A stretch of DNA of 64,000 bases, from positions 744,001 through 808,000 of the forward strand of contig NZ_JABMKV010000002.1 in NCBI RefSeq assembly GCF_013204825.1. The letters run 5' to 3'. The notes under the pieces were generated by a model. It was not told where the DNA came from. It saw only the letters and a program-made list of their open reading frames with translations, and did no database searches. Position numbers and translations under genes: made by a program. Shown in pieces: positions 43,685 to 53,865 of the stretch (its first letter is position 1; the number at the start of each line of letters is the position of its first letter). Source of the DNA: Pedobacter boryungensis (GTDB taxonomy: Bacteria > Bacteroidota > Bacteroidia > Sphingobacteriales > Sphingobacteriaceae).

Positions 43685-44650
43685 TCACTTTAGTTCTTTT
43701 TCTAAACCTTGCTTTAAATCAAATAACAACCACTGCTTTTGCTTAATATCAATCTGTTTTGCCTTAAGTAGTTTAAGAAAATCATGCACGCCGATTTCTT
43801 CATTTCCATTTCCATGGATGAGAACTATGCTGCCTGCATTAGCTTGTTGTCCCTTAGCTAGCCAAGCATCGCTACCAACAGGGATAAGCCCATAGGCAAT
43901 CGTTTTTTCTACAATTTGCTGATCTGAAACCAAGCCCGGAAACCTAAAAAATGCAGACGGAGTTAATCCATATTTAAGCATTAACATTTCATTTGCTAAA
44001 ATTTCTGAGTCTAAATTTGTCCCAGGTGCAAGCAGAAAGTTTTCGCTTAAAGGCAAGCTGTTTACCTCATGATTATAAGAATGATTAATCCAAGTAATGT
44101 CAATTTCATTTTGGATCATTAAATTTTTCAGCCAATTTAAATCTTCTTCGTGTTTAAGCATCCACTTCCCAGAAACTGAAATTGCTAAAGGAACAGGTTG
44201 TTCAATTCTTTTAAATTCATTGATTAAGGATTGAAAGATAATTCGATCCAAACCTTTATGAGAAGGGCACAGGTCAATTGTTAATGTTATTCCTTTTTCC
44301 TTAGGGATAGCGTGATCAATTCCTGCGTTTTGCAATTTTTTATCACTTTGCAAAGCTAAGTCGATTGCTTTCACATACGCTGATTTTTTAAAAATAGCCT
44401 GAACGTTACCCCATGCTAAGTTAGATAGCGTGTAGTTGCGAGCTAAATCTATTGTTGTATTTAAAGTTTGTGGATTAACCAATAAGAGGTATTTCTCCTG
44501 ATCACTTACAAAGCTTCTAATCGCAATTTTCTTTTCGGCTCCTTTTGTTGCTAACGCGTAGTTTATCTTATAACGTTTAATATGATCAAAATTTTGGGAC
44601 GAAACATTAATTGATAAACCCATTAAAAATAAACAAGCTATTAATTTCAT
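43685..44650 (-). CDS. Secreted polysaccharide deacetylase-like protein (NodB fold, altered motif)
   Basis: This protein of about 321 residues has a signal peptide (MKLIACLFLMGLSINVSSQ). The NodB-type motifs are present in modified form: motif 1 is LTIDLCPSHKG (TFDDG in classic enzymes), and motif 2 is ITWINHSYNHEVN (HSxxH). Motif 1 keeps the first Asp but has Leu in place of the metal-binding second Asp. Later strands are FFRFPGLVSDQ (RxPxG-like), YGLIPVGSDAWL and IVLIHGN. Deacetylases of peptidoglycan or chitin are the family reference; activity here is uncertain. ATG 44650 was preferred to 44656 by two codons. Confidence 0.75.
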   Translation of the reverse strand: MKLIACLFLMGLSINVSSQNFDHIKRYKINYALATKGAEKKIAIRSFVSDQEKYLLLVNPQTLNTTIDLARNYTLSNLAWGNVQAIFKKSAYVKAIDLALQSDKKLQNAGIDHAIPKEKGITLTIDLCPSHKGLDRIIFQSLINEFKRIEQPVPLAISVSGKWMLKHEEDLNWLKNLMIQNEIDITWINHSYNHEVNSLPLSENFLLAPGTNLDSEILANEMLMLKYGLTPSAFFRFPGLVSDQQIVEKTIAYGLIPVGSDAWLAKGQQANAGSIVLIHGNGNEEIGVHDFLKLLKAKQIDIKQKQWLLFDLKQGLEKELK

Positions 44651-44731
44651 ATACAAAGATAAGCAGTGGTTTTGTTTTGTCCTCTGATTTAAGCGTTGAG
44701 CTTTACACTTTAAGCTTTCCGCTTAAAAAGC

Positions 44732-44739
44732 TATCTTTG
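44732..44739 (+). promoter_or_regulatory. Putative -7 element of pdxJ (leaderless arrangement)
   Basis: TATCTTTG matches TAnnTTTG and ends 4 bases before the pdxJ ATG (44744), so the transcript would begin at or very near the start codon. A clear -33 element was not found. Confidence 0.5.
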
Positions 44740-44743
44740 CATC

Positions 44744-45460
44744 ATGACAAAACTATCAGTCAACATTAATAAAATAGCGACTTTACGTAACAGTCGTGGG
44801 GGTAATAACCCAGATTTAGTTAAAGTAGCCTTAGATTGCGAGCGTTTTGGCGCACAAGGAATTACTGTACATCCACGTCCAGACGAAAGACATATCCGGT
44901 ATCAAGATACATTTGATTTAAAAGCAGTAATTGCAACGGAATTTAACATTGAAGGAAATTGTCGTGAGCAGAAATTCATCGATTTAGTATTAGCGAACAA
45001 ACCTGCACAAGTAACTTTAGTGCCTGATGTTTTAGGTCAAATTACTTCAAATCATGGTTGGGATACCATAAAAGAGCAAGCCTACTTAAAAGAAATGGTT
45101 TCGCTTTTTCAAAAGGCAGGCATTCGCGTTTCTATTTTTGTAGATCCAGTAATCGAAATGGTAGAAGGTGCTTTAGCAACAGGAACTGACAGAATTGAAT
45201 TATATACTGAGGCTTATGCAAGCGAATATGCCGCAAATAAGGAAAAAGCAATTGAGCCTTACATTGCAGCTGCAAAAAAAGCAAATGAATTAGGTTTAGG
45301 TATTAATGCCGGTCACGATTTAGATTTGAACAACCTTCAATATTTTGCCAAAAACATTCCTAATTTATTAGAAGTTTCAATAGGCCATGCCTTAATTAGT
45401 GATGCACTATACTTAGGTCTGGAAAACACAATTCAACTTTATTTAAAACAATTAATATAA
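44744..45460 (+). CDS. pdxJ: Pyridoxine 5'-phosphate synthase
   Basis: This 238-residue TIM-barrel enzyme makes the vitamin B6 ring from 1-deoxyxylulose 5-phosphate and 3-amino-2-oxopropyl phosphate. The signatures are [18 protein letters not shown] at the start, [17 protein letters not shown], and near the end [15 protein letters not shown]. It is complete. PLP made here would serve GcvP at 47.3 kb among many others. The gene has a promoter box almost touching its ATG and is followed by a dispersed repeat, so it is monocistronic. Confidence 0.96.
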   Translation: MTKLSVNINKIATLRNSRGGNNPDLVKVALDCERFGAQGITVHPRPDERHIRYQDTFDLKAVIATEFNIEGNCREQKFIDLVLANKPAQVTLVPDVLGQITSNHGWDTIKEQAYLKEMVSLFQKAGIRVSIFVDPVIEMVEGALATGTDRIELYTEAYASEYAANKEKAIEPYIAAAKKANELGLGINAGHDLDLNNLQYFAKNIPNLLEVSIGHALISDALYLGLENTIQLYLKQLI

Positions 45461-45465
45461 ATCAT

Positions 45466-45550
45466 CGTCATTGCGATGCCAATTTTTCATTGGCAGAAGC
45501 AATCTTTCCTGAAGATAGATTGCCACGTCGTTTCACTCCTCGCAATGACG
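45466..45550. repeat. Palindromic intergenic repeat (CGTCATTGCGA family)
   Basis: An 85-bp element begins CGTCATTGCGA and ends TCGCAATGACG, perfect inverted ends. It contains an inner inverted pair AGCAATCT ... AGATAGATTGC. It lies between pdxJ and the EamA gene with 5 and 15 bp to spare. It has no coding capacity; this is the form of REP/MITE-like elements common in Bacteroidota. Confidence 0.8.
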
Positions 45551-45565
45551 CTTTAATATAATAAC

Positions 45566-46474
45566 ATGTTAAAAGGTATTATCCTTGTTCTTTTTGGTGC
45601 CTGCAGTTTCGGCGTCCTTTCTACTTTTGTAAAGCTGGCTTATTCCGAAGGTTATTCTTTAGGCGATGTAACTGGTACACAAGCACTATTTGGAGCAATT
45701 GTATTATGGCTCCTTTATTTTATTCAAACTAAAACGCAAGCTAAAGAGAAAGAAAAGCCAGTTATCAAAACACATTGGCTTAAATTAATTGGCGCTGGCT
45801 TTTTTACAGGATTGGTAAGTCTTACATATTATCAATGTGTAAAATTGGCTCCTGCATCTGTTGCCATCATTTTATTAATGCAATTTGTGTGGATTAGCGT
45901 TTTGTTAGAATTGTTCATCTATAAAAAGAAACCAAGCAGAAATCAAATTTTAGCTGTGTTACTCGTATTAGTAGGAACAGTTTTAGCAAGTGGCTTAACA
46001 GAAACAAAAATATCAGGCTTTAATATGTTGGGCATTGGATACGGCATGTTGGCTGCGCTTTTTTACGCTACATTCTTAATGCTTAACGGGAAGTTGGGTA
46101 ATGAATATCCACCATTAAAAAAGAGTGCATTAATGATTACAGGAGCATGCTTACTAATATTTGTAATTCTTCCTCCTACATTTTTAATCAATGATGCTTT
46201 AGCGGGGAGCTTATTAAAATGGGGAATAATTTTAGCCATCTTTGGTACGGTTATTCCGCCACTTTGTTTTTCATCCGGCATACCAAAAGCCGGACTTACG
46301 TTAAGTTCTATTTTAAGTTCAGTAGAATTGCCTGTTGCAGTTAGCATGTCTGCATTGGTACTACATGAAGATGTTAGCTGGATCCGTTGGTTAGGTGTGC
46401 TTATTATTTTGAGTGCGATGATTTTGCCAAATTTGGAAAATATAAAAAAGGGGAATATCTTTAATAAATCATGA
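45566..46474 (+). CDS. EamA/DMT family transporter
   Basis: This 302-residue membrane protein has ten hydrophobic segments arranged as two EamA repeats: the first starts GIILVLFGACSFGVLSTFVK and the second GYGMLAALFYATFLMLNG. Drug/metabolite transporters of this type export amino acids, nucleotides or related metabolites; the substrate cannot be inferred. It is 30 bp upstream of a small lipoprotein gene in the same direction, probably co-transcribed. Confidence 0.88.
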   Translation: MLKGIILVLFGACSFGVLSTFVKLAYSEGYSLGDVTGTQALFGAIVLWLLYFIQTKTQAKEKEKPVIKTHWLKLIGAGFFTGLVSLTYYQCVKLAPASVAIILLMQFVWISVLLELFIYKKKPSRNQILAVLLVLVGTVLASGLTETKISGFNMLGIGYGMLAALFYATFLMLNGKLGNEYPPLKKSALMITGACLLIFVILPPTFLINDALAGSLLKWGIILAIFGTVIPPLCFSSGIPKAGLTLSSILSSVELPVAVSMSALVLHEDVSWIRWLGVLIILSAMILPNLENIKKGNIFNKS

Positions 46475-46504
46475 TAACATCATTACCTTAAAACAAATTA
46501 TAAA

Positions 46505-47068
46505 ATGAAAAACCAACTTTTAATTCTATTGAGCTTATTTGTTTTCGCCTTTGGCGGATGTAAAAATATTGCCACTATAAATGCTGATGAGGCTGGCGAA
46601 GTAATTACGGATTATTTAAAGGCAAATCCAGAATATAAAACTACACGTTTTAGTTTTGGTGAAATGAAATTTAATAGCGACAATGAAATGAAAGAGTTAG
46701 CTAAATATAAAACTTTGGCTAATGAAGGTTATGTATCATTGAATTTAAAAGAAGCTAAAAAGAAATTCCTTTCTAAAGATAGCAGTTTTGTTTACTTGAT
46801 CACACTAACCGATAAAGCCAGCGATTTAGTATTAAAACAAGACGAAAATAAAGCGACTGTTAAAGTTGTCAATTACGAATTAGCTAGTGAGAAACCTGTA
46901 GACTTTAACAGAGTAAATGATAACAATGCTAAAGTAACGGTATCCCTTAAAAAGGTAAACACTCCATTTGCGCCTTTCGATAAAAATCAAGAGAACAACA
47001 GCAATTTTATTACTAAAACCTACCGTTTAAAATTGAGTAAAGACGAAGGTTGGAAAGTAAACAAGTAG
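46505..47068 (+). CDS. Hypothetical lipoprotein (187 aa)
   Basis: This 187-residue protein has a lipoprotein signal: MKNQLLILLSLFVFAFGGC, Cys19. The mature part has a helix (NADEAGEVITDYLKANPEY) followed by beta-rich stretches and a C-terminal TYRLKLSKDEGWKVNK, as in NTF2-like or small lipocalin-type lipoproteins. I cannot place it in a named family. It follows the EamA gene by 30 bp. Confidence 0.7.
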   Translation: MKNQLLILLSLFVFAFGGCKNIATINADEAGEVITDYLKANPEYKTTRFSFGEMKFNSDNEMKELAKYKTLANEGYVSLNLKEAKKKFLSKDSSFVYLITLTDKASDLVLKQDENKATVKVVNYELASEKPVDFNRVNDNNAKVTVSLKKVNTPFAPFDKNQENNSNFITKTYRLKLSKDEGWKVNK

Positions 47069-47272
47069 AATTAAGCTTCTAAACCTCTACAGTCATCTTA
47101 TGAGTTGCTAAATGTCTTGGATCTAATGGATCACAATAGGTGTTCTATTTATTAATTTTTTAAAAATTTAAACAAACGTTTGATCTGATCTCCTACTAAA
47201 ATTATAGGCTTTACGCCCTAGAAAACACGGTTCGTCAATCATTTTTTACACGATTTTAACAAGACAATTTTG

Positions 47273-47280
47273 TACCTTTG
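47273..47280 (+). promoter_or_regulatory. Putative -7 element of gcvP
   Basis: TACCTTTG matches TAnnTTTG, 24 bases before the start codon. The 235-bp upstream region shows no glycine riboswitch-like structure that I can recognise. Confidence 0.5.
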
Positions 47281-47304
47281 AGGCAACTTATTTTTTAAAA
47301 CTTC

Positions 47305-50184
47305 ATGAGTTTAAACATCCATTACCAAGAAGACTTTCAAGACCGTCATATTGCACCTAATAAGGAAGATACTACGGCAATGCTACACACTATTGGTGTA
47401 AAATCTATTGATGAACTGATTGAACAAACCATTCCTCAGAAAATCCGATTAAAGCAACCGTTAAATCTGCCAAAGGCAAAATCTGAAATCGAATATTTAA
47501 CCAGTTTAAAGCAAACTGCCTCCTTAAATAAAGTTTTCAAATCTTACATTGGACAAGGTTATTACGACACTTTAACGCCAGGTGTTATTTTGCGTAACGT
47601 AATGGAAAATCCAGGATGGTACACTCAATACACACCTTACCAAGCAGAAATTGCACAAGGTCGTTTGCAAGCTTTATTAAACTTCCAAACTATGGTTATT
47701 GATTTAACCGGAATGGAAATTGCCAACGCTTCTTTGTTAGATGAAGGTACTGCAGCTGCAGAAGCGATGTTTATGCAGTTTAGTCTACGTAAAAATCAAC
47801 AAGCTACCAAATACTTTGTATCTGATTTAGTTTTTGCACAAACCATAGACATTTTAAAAACTCGAGCCAATCCTTTTGGAATTGAATTGGTAATTGGAAA
47901 CTATGAAGAATTTACTGCAACTGAAGAGTTCTTTGGTGCAATAGTTCAATATCCGGCAAGTAATGGAGAAGTATTTGATTACACTAGCTTTGCAGAAACA
48001 CTACATACTAAAAATATAAAATTAACTGTTATTGCAGATTTACTCAGCTTAACCTTATTAACTCCTCCTGGAGAATGGGGAGCTGATGTAGTTGTAGGTA
48101 CAACGCAACGTTTTGGAGTTCCAATGGGTTTTGGTGGTCCGCATGCTGCATATTTTGCTACAAAAGACGAGTATAAACGTTCTATTCCGGGACGTATTAT
48201 AGGCGTAACTATTGATAGCAATAACAATTACGCTTTACGTATGGCTTTACAAACTCGCGAACAACACATTCGTAGAGATAAAGCCACCTCAAATATTTGT
48301 ACTGCACAAGCTTTATTAGCTATAATGGCAGGTTTTTATGCTGCTTATCATGGTCCAAAAGGATTAAAATTAATTGCAGAGCGTACACATGGATTATCTG
48401 TAACACTAGCAAAATCTTTATCAGAAATAGGATATAACGTTTTAAGTAAATCTTATTTCGATACCATTCAATTAGATTTAGGCGATTTAACAAATTCTAT
48501 TCACAAAGAATGTCTAGATAATAATATCAACCTAAATTATAACGGGAACATTGTTAGCATCGCTTTTGATGAAACAACAACATTTGAAGATGTGAAATTA
48601 TTGGTTCGCATTTTCTCTAAGGTTAAGGCAATTTCTTCAGATAATTTAACTGTTGTTGAAAATGTTGAAACTATAATTCCAGCAAGCCTACAACGTACAT
48701 CTGAATATTTGACGCATCCTATTTTCAACTCACATCACTCTGAGCATGAAATGTTGCGTTATATCAAATCTTTAGAAACTAAAGATCTATCGCTTTGTCA
48801 TTCTATGATTGCTTTAGGCTCATGTACCATGAAATTAAATGCAACTAGCGAAATGATCCCTGTTACTTGGCCTGAGTTTGGTAAAGTGCATCCATTTGCA
48901 CCAGCAGATCAAGTATTAGGTTATTATACGGTTTTTGATGAATTGGATAAATGGTTAAGCGAAATCACTGGTTTTGCTGCTATGAGTTTACAGCCAAATG
49001 CTGGAGCGCAAGGTGAATATGCTGGTTTAATGGTTATTCGTGCTTATCACCAAGATAGAGGTGATTTCCACCGTAATATTGCGTTAATTCCTGCGTCTGC
49101 TCACGGTACAAATCCTGCTTCAGCGGCAATGGCCGGAATGAAAATTATTGTTGTAAAATCATTAGAAAATGGAAACATTGATGTTGATGATTTAAAAGCA
49201 AAAGCGGCAGAGCATGCTGCAAATCTTTCATGTTTAATGGTTACTTATCCATCAACACATGGTGTTTTTGAAGAAAGCATTATAGATATCTGTAACATTA
49301 TTCATGAAAACGGTGGACAGGTTTATATGGATGGTGCTAATATGAACGCACAAGTTGGTTTAACAAGTCCGGCTAATATTGGTGCCGATGTTTGCCATTT
49401 GAACTTACACAAAACATTCTGTATTCCACATGGTGGAGGTGGTCCTGGTATGGGGCCAATTGGTGTAGCTGCGCACTTGGTAAAATATTTGCCTGGTCAT
49501 GCTGTTGTGAATATCAACAATGAAAAATCTATCCCTGCTGTATCTTCAGCACCTTGGGGTTCTGCTTCAATTTTAATTATTTCTCATGCTTACATCGCAA
49601 TGATGGGTGGAGAAGGATTAACAGATGCTACTAGATATGCGATTTTGAATGCTAACTATATGAAAGCTCGTTTAGAAGCTCATTATCCAGTATTGTATTC
49701 AGGCAGTCAAGGCCGTTGTGCACACGAAATGATTTTAGATTGTAGAGGCTTTAAAAACTTCGGTATCGAAGTGGTTGATATTGCTAAACGTTTAATGGAT
49801 TATGGTTTCCATGCGCCAACGGTTTCTTTCCCTGTTGCTGGAACGTTAATGGTTGAGCCTACAGAAAGTGAGCCTAAACATGAATTAGATCGTTTTTGCG
49901 ATGCACTAATTGCAATTAGAAATGAAATTACTGCTGTAGAAAAAGGCGAATTAGATAAGGTTGATAATCCATTGAAGAACGCACCACACACTGCTGCTGT
50001 AGTTACTGCTAACGAGTGGGAGCATGGCTATAGCCGTCAAACTGCTGCTTTCCCTTTACCTTATGTGGCTGCTTATAAATTCTGGCCATCAGTGGGTAGA
50101 GTAAACGATAGTCATGGCGATAGATCATTAATCTGTGCTTGCCCGCCATTAGAAAGCTATATGGAAGAAGAAGTAACAGTTTAA
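47305..50184 (+). CDS. gcvP: Glycine dehydrogenase (decarboxylating), P protein
   Basis: This 959-residue PLP enzyme decarboxylates glycine and loads the aminomethyl group on the H protein of the glycine cleavage system. It is a single chain carrying both homologous halves, unlike the split GcvPA/GcvPB form. The PLP lysine is K703 in [17 protein letters not shown]. Other signatures are the N-terminal [17 protein letters not shown] and the middle [18 protein letters not shown]. GcvH and GcvT are not in the window. The E3 partner is LpdA (34.4 kb). Confidence 0.97.
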   Translation: MSLNIHYQEDFQDRHIAPNKEDTTAMLHTIGVKSIDELIEQTIPQKIRLKQPLNLPKAKSEIEYLTSLKQTASLNKVFKSYIGQGYYDTLTPGVILRNVMENPGWYTQYTPYQAEIAQGRLQALLNFQTMVIDLTGMEIANASLLDEGTAAAEAMFMQFSLRKNQQATKYFVSDLVFAQTIDILKTRANPFGIELVIGNYEEFTATEEFFGAIVQYPASNGEVFDYTSFAETLHTKNIKLTVIADLLSLTLLTPPGEWGADVVVGTTQRFGVPMGFGGPHAAYFATKDEYKRSIPGRIIGVTIDSNNNYALRMALQTREQHIRRDKATSNICTAQALLAIMAGFYAAYHGPKGLKLIAERTHGLSVTLAKSLSEIGYNVLSKSYFDTIQLDLGDLTNSIHKECLDNNINLNYNGNIVSIAFDETTTFEDVKLLVRIFSKVKAISSDNLTVVENVETIIPASLQRTSEYLTHPIFNSHHSEHEMLRYIKSLETKDLSLCHSMIALGSCTMKLNATSEMIPVTWPEFGKVHPFAPADQVLGYYTVFDELDKWLSEITGFAAMSLQPNAGAQGEYAGLMVIRAYHQDRGDFHRNIALIPASAHGTNPASAAMAGMKIIVVKSLENGNIDVDDLKAKAAEHAANLSCLMVTYPSTHGVFEESIIDICNIIHENGGQVYMDGANMNAQVGLTSPANIGADVCHLNLHKTFCIPHGGGGPGMGPIGVAAHLVKYLPGHAVVNINNEKSIPAVSSAPWGSASILIISHAYIAMMGGEGLTDATRYAILNANYMKARLEAHYPVLYSGSQGRCAHEMILDCRGFKNFGIEVVDIAKRLMDYGFHAPTVSFPVAGTLMVEPTESEPKHELDRFCDALIAIRNEITAVEKGELDKVDNPLKNAPHTAAVVTANEWEHGYSRQTAAFPLPYVAAYKFWPSVGRVNDSHGDRSLICACPPLESYMEEEVTV

Positions 50185-50194
50185 CTCAAAGCTT

Positions 50195-50224
50195 CGTCAT
50201 TTCGACCGTAGTGGAGAAATCTTA
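50195..50224. repeat. Half of a CGTCATTTCGA intergenic repeat
   Basis: CGTCATTTCGACCGTAGTGG is followed by AGAAATCTTA. It is a single unpaired copy of a repeat type often seen between Bacteroidota genes, just after the gcvP stop codon. Confidence 0.45.
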
Positions 50225-50231
50225 TTAAAAA

Positions 50232-50270
50232 AAATAGCTCGAATTAATATTCGGGCTATTTTTTTTAATA
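50232..50270 (+). terminator. Terminator after gcvP
   Basis: AAATAGCTCGAAT and ATTCGGGCTATTT form a stem with loop TAAT and one G-T pair, followed by a T-run. Confidence 0.9.
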
Positions 50271-50312
50271 GATATAGCTATTCATTTATACTTTGCACTA
50301 CTTGCATTAACA

Positions 50313-50354
50313 TAAAAAATCCCTTTAATCTTTTCGACTAAAGGGATTTTTTAT
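50313..50354 (-). terminator. Bidirectional terminator of the RND efflux operon
   Basis: AAAAAATCCCTTTA and TAAAGGGATTTTTT form a perfect 14-bp stem. It has T-runs on both strands and sits 14 bases past the RND gene stop codon. Confidence 0.92.
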
Positions 50355-50368
50355 GTGTGTTATATATT

Positions 50369-53300
50369 TTATTCAGCTGCTGGCTCTTCTGCTGTTTTGG
50401 CAGAATGATCAGCTTCTACAGATTTTTTCTTAAACCATCCTTTTATAGCTCTCGAATTTTTATCCATTACGATATACATACAAGGAACTAGAATTAACGT
50501 TAAGAAAGTCGCGAAACTTAATCCGAAAATCATTGTCCATGAAAGTGGCCCCCAGAAAGCTACGTTGTCTCCACCAAAATATATGTGTGGATTTAACTCC
50601 GTAAACATTTTCACGAAATCAATATTTAAACCAACTGCTAAAGGAATTAAGCCTAACATGGTTGCAGTTGCAGTTAATAATACCGGTGTCATACGTGTAC
50701 GGCCAGCCTCAATAACTGCATCTTTAACGGTAAAACCTTGGCTAATCAGCAGTTCAGTAAACTCTACCAATAAGATACCATTACGAACCACAATACCCAC
50801 TAAAGCAACAATACCTAACATCGACATCATTACAGAGAAAGGCATATTGAAAATAATACAGCCTCCTAACACACCAATAAAACTAAATAACACCTCAACT
50901 AAAATGATAATAGGTTTGCTAATCGAGTTAAATTGAGTAACTAATATGATAAGGATTGTACCAATTGCAATAAAGAATGCCATTCCTAAGAATCCCATGG
51001 TTTCTGCCTGTTCTTCTTGATCTCCCGCCATTTTTATTTCAACCCCTGTAGGTGTTTTAAATTGTGCTACTTCTTGCGCAACATTCTGTACTACCTGATT
51101 TGCATTGGCATCACTTAAAACATTTGATGAAAGAATGATAATACGCTTTTGCTGTTTACGCTTAATACCTCCATAAGTGTTTACATATCGGATGTTTACA
51201 AAAGAGGAGATCGGAACTTGTCTAATCTGACCACCCATAGCCATATCACGATAGGTCATCTTCATGTTCCTCAAAACTTCAAGATTATTCTTTTGGTCAT
51301 CACGAGCACGAACATTAATCTCGTAATCTTCTTTATCATCTCTAAATTTAGACAATTCACGTCCATAAAGTGCTGCACGAAGATCCATTGCAATCTGTCC
51401 AGAGTAAATACCTTCTCTGTTTGCTCTTTCCCTATCGATATCAAATATAACCTCTGGCTTATTGTTCTGGAAATCTGACTTTAATTCCTCTACTCCAGCA
51501 ATATTCTTACTCACCAAGTATTTTTTCAATCTTTCAGAGGTGTGAACGATGGAATCCAAGTTGTCACCAGTGATCTCAATACTAATTGGTTTAGCTGTTG
51601 GTGGACCGCCTTGTTCTTGGGCTACCGAAATCTCAGCTCCAGGAATGCCCTTCACTGCATTTCTGATCTTATCTAAATACGCGGCTGTATTTACCCCGTT
51701 TCTTTTGCCAAATTCTACAAAGGCAACAGTTACTTTTCCTTTATTTGGATATTCTCCTTGATCTTCATCTTGTGGATCTGTTACACCTTTGGTAACATTT
51801 GAAATGATAGATGTTACTACTGGATCTATTTTTCCATCTTTAGAAAGAACACCTGTAACACGTTGTTCAACTTTTCTAACCACCTCGTTCGTATAGGCTT
51901 GATCAGTTCCTACAGGAAGACCAACATATACATACACAAAGTTTGGATCACCTGATGGGAAGAATATAACCTTCTGACGTCCTGCAATTACCAAAACACC
52001 AAAAAGGATAATCGTACCGAAAAATAATCCGAAGGTACCCCAAATTAATTTTTTAGGATGATCTACGGCCCAGTGCAATAATTTAACATATTTACTTTGG
52101 AAAGCTGGCCAAATTTTATTTTGAAAAGTCTTAACCCAATTTTCTAAGAAATAATGGTTTAGTAAGTATAATATAATGATAAATACCATGAAATTACCAA
52201 AACCAAAGCTGCCAGCCAATGCACCAATAGCATAGGCTACAATCGCAGCAATGCCCAAAATAAGTGTTATTTTCTTTGTTCTCTTATCAAATGTTGGCTT
52301 TTTGTTAGCAGAATGATCATCATGTTCCATAAAATCAACCGCAAAAACAGGATTGATGATATAGGCTACGATTAATGATGCGAACAAGGTTACAATTAAT
52401 GTTAATGGCAAGAAATACATGAATTTTCCGATAATTCCTGGCCAAAATAGTAAAGGGAAGAAAGGTGCTAAAGTGGTTAATGTACCAGAAAATACGGGTA
52501 CGAATACCTCTCCAGCAGCCATTTTAGCCGCTTTTACAATCGGAACTTTACCATTATCGAAAATACGGTGTGTATTCTCAATTACTACAATCGCATCATC
52601 TACCACAATACCCAATCCCAATAGGAAGGAGAAGAGCACAATCATGTTCATCGTAAAGTTGAATCCCATAATTCCACCTAATAAAGGCATGAACAGGAAG
52701 GCGATGAACATTGATAATGGAACTGATAATGCTACGAATATGGCATTTTTTACACCCATGAAAAACATGAGGATAATAGTTACTAGAATAAAACCGATAA
52801 TAATGGTGTTAATCAAATCGTGTAAAGTAACACGGGTTTGATCAGATTGATCACCAGTTATTTTAATGTCCAAAGTTTTTGGCAACGATTTATCCTTCAT
52901 CTCCGTTAAAATCTGATTGATTTTATCAGATGCTTCGATTAGATTTTGACCTGAACGTTTTTTAACGTTTAAGGTAATTACGTTCTTTCCATATAAACGT
53001 GCATAACTGGTCTGTTCTTTAAACGCATCCTTAACTTCAGCGATATCTCTTAAATACACAACTGCTCCTGTAGGAGTTTTAATTACCAGATTAGCAATTT
53101 CCTCAGCACTTTTGAAATCCTTTTTAATATTTAAAGTACGACGTAGTCCGTCCATTTTTACCGTACCACCAGATGCAGTTAAATTTTCATAACCAACTGC
53201 ATTTTGGATGTCTGTAAAAGAAACCTGGGCAGCAGCCATTTTATTCATGTCTACGTTGATCTGAATTTCAGGATCTAAAGCACCAACTAAATCAACTCCT

Positions 53301-53833
53301 GAAATTTCTGGCAAAGCCTCTATGCGGTCTTGGATATCATCTGCATAGTCTTTTAATTTTTTAAGATCGAAATTACCTGAGATATTGATATACATTACCG
53401 GTAAATCAGACATGTTAAAATCCATAACAGTCGGATCATCTGGGATGTCATTTGGTAAATCTGTCTTGGCTTTATCAACCGCATCTTTTACACGCTGTTT
53501 TGCATCTTTTATATCTACATCAGTACCAAATTCTGCAGTAATAATTGAGAAATCCTGATAAGAATTAGAGGTCACTTTTTTTAGGCCCTGTGTGCCTTTG
53601 ATTTGTTTTTCTAGCTGCTTGGTCACTAGGTTCTCCATGTTTTCAGGAGAAGTACCAGGATAAACAGTTTGTACGAAAATTTTAGGAACAATTACTTCCG
53701 GAAAATTCTCTTTAGGAGTTGAATTATAGGCAAATAATCCAGCTAATGTAATCATAATCGTGATGATATAAATAGCCGTTTTATTGTCTATTGCCCAACT
53801 TGATGGGCCAAACTCTTTGTTTACGTCTTTCAT
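50369..53833 (-). CDS. RND efflux transporter, inner-membrane pump (AcrB/HAE1-like)
   Basis: This 1154-residue proton-driven pump has the two large periplasmic loops of RND proteins and the proton-relay pair in GIVVDDAIVVIEN (around residue 410). Drug pumps usually have about 1040 residues. The extra ~100 residues lie between TM6 and TM7 and contain two more hydrophobic stretches (TLILGIAAIVAYAIGALAG and NFMVFIIILYLL), an unusual added pair of membrane helices. It forms a tripartite complex with the MFP and TolC proteins encoded just upstream. The substrate is unknown; the TetR regulator suggests a toxic small molecule. Confidence 0.93.
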   Translation of the reverse strand: MKDVNKEFGPSSWAIDNKTAIYIITIMITLAGLFAYNSTPKENFPEVIVPKIFVQTVYPGTSPENMENLVTKQLEKQIKGTQGLKKVTSNSYQDFSIITAEFGTDVDIKDAKQRVKDAVDKAKTDLPNDIPDDPTVMDFNMSDLPVMYINISGNFDLKKLKDYADDIQDRIEALPEISGVDLVGALDPEIQINVDMNKMAAAQVSFTDIQNAVGYENLTASGGTVKMDGLRRTLNIKKDFKSAEEIANLVIKTPTGAVVYLRDIAEVKDAFKEQTSYARLYGKNVITLNVKKRSGQNLIEASDKINQILTEMKDKSLPKTLDIKITGDQSDQTRVTLHDLINTIIIGFILVTIILMFFMGVKNAIFVALSVPLSMFIAFLFMPLLGGIMGFNFTMNMIVLFSFLLGLGIVVDDAIVVIENTHRIFDNGKVPIVKAAKMAAGEVFVPVFSGTLTTLAPFFPLLFWPGIIGKFMYFLPLTLIVTLFASLIVAYIINPVFAVDFMEHDDHSANKKPTFDKRTKKITLILGIAAIVAYAIGALAGSFGFGNFMVFIIILYLLNHYFLENWVKTFQNKIWPAFQSKYVKLLHWAVDHPKKLIWGTFGLFFGTIILFGVLVIAGRQKVIFFPSGDPNFVYVYVGLPVGTDQAYTNEVVRKVEQRVTGVLSKDGKIDPVVTSIISNVTKGVTDPQDEDQGEYPNKGKVTVAFVEFGKRNGVNTAAYLDKIRNAVKGIPGAEISVAQEQGGPPTAKPISIEITGDNLDSIVHTSERLKKYLVSKNIAGVEELKSDFQNNKPEVIFDIDRERANREGIYSGQIAMDLRAALYGRELSKFRDDKEDYEINVRARDDQKNNLEVLRNMKMTYRDMAMGGQIRQVPISSFVNIRYVNTYGGIKRKQQKRIIILSSNVLSDANANQVVQNVAQEVAQFKTPTGVEIKMAGDQEEQAETMGFLGMAFFIAIGTILIILVTQFNSISKPIIILVEVLFSFIGVLGGCIIFNMPFSVMMSMLGIVALVGIVVRNGILLVEFTELLISQGFTVKDAVIEAGRTRMTPVLLTATATMLGLIPLAVGLNIDFVKMFTELNPHIYFGGDNVAFWGPLSWTMIFGLSFATFLTLILVPCMYIVMDKNSRAIKGWFKKKSVEADHSAKTAEEPAAE

Positions 53834-53865
53834 TTTATTTTGAATGTTAGAGACTAATTAGCTGA

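Noticed and set aside
47069-47304. Glycine riboswitch before gcvP
   Set aside because: The 235-bp region lacks the conserved paired glycine-aptamer cores and is mostly AT-rich with a possible gene remnant.
52419-52841. 140-codon plus-strand open frame inside the RND pump gene
   Set aside because: It is antisense to membrane-helix codons of the pump; no start context or homology-like motif is visible.
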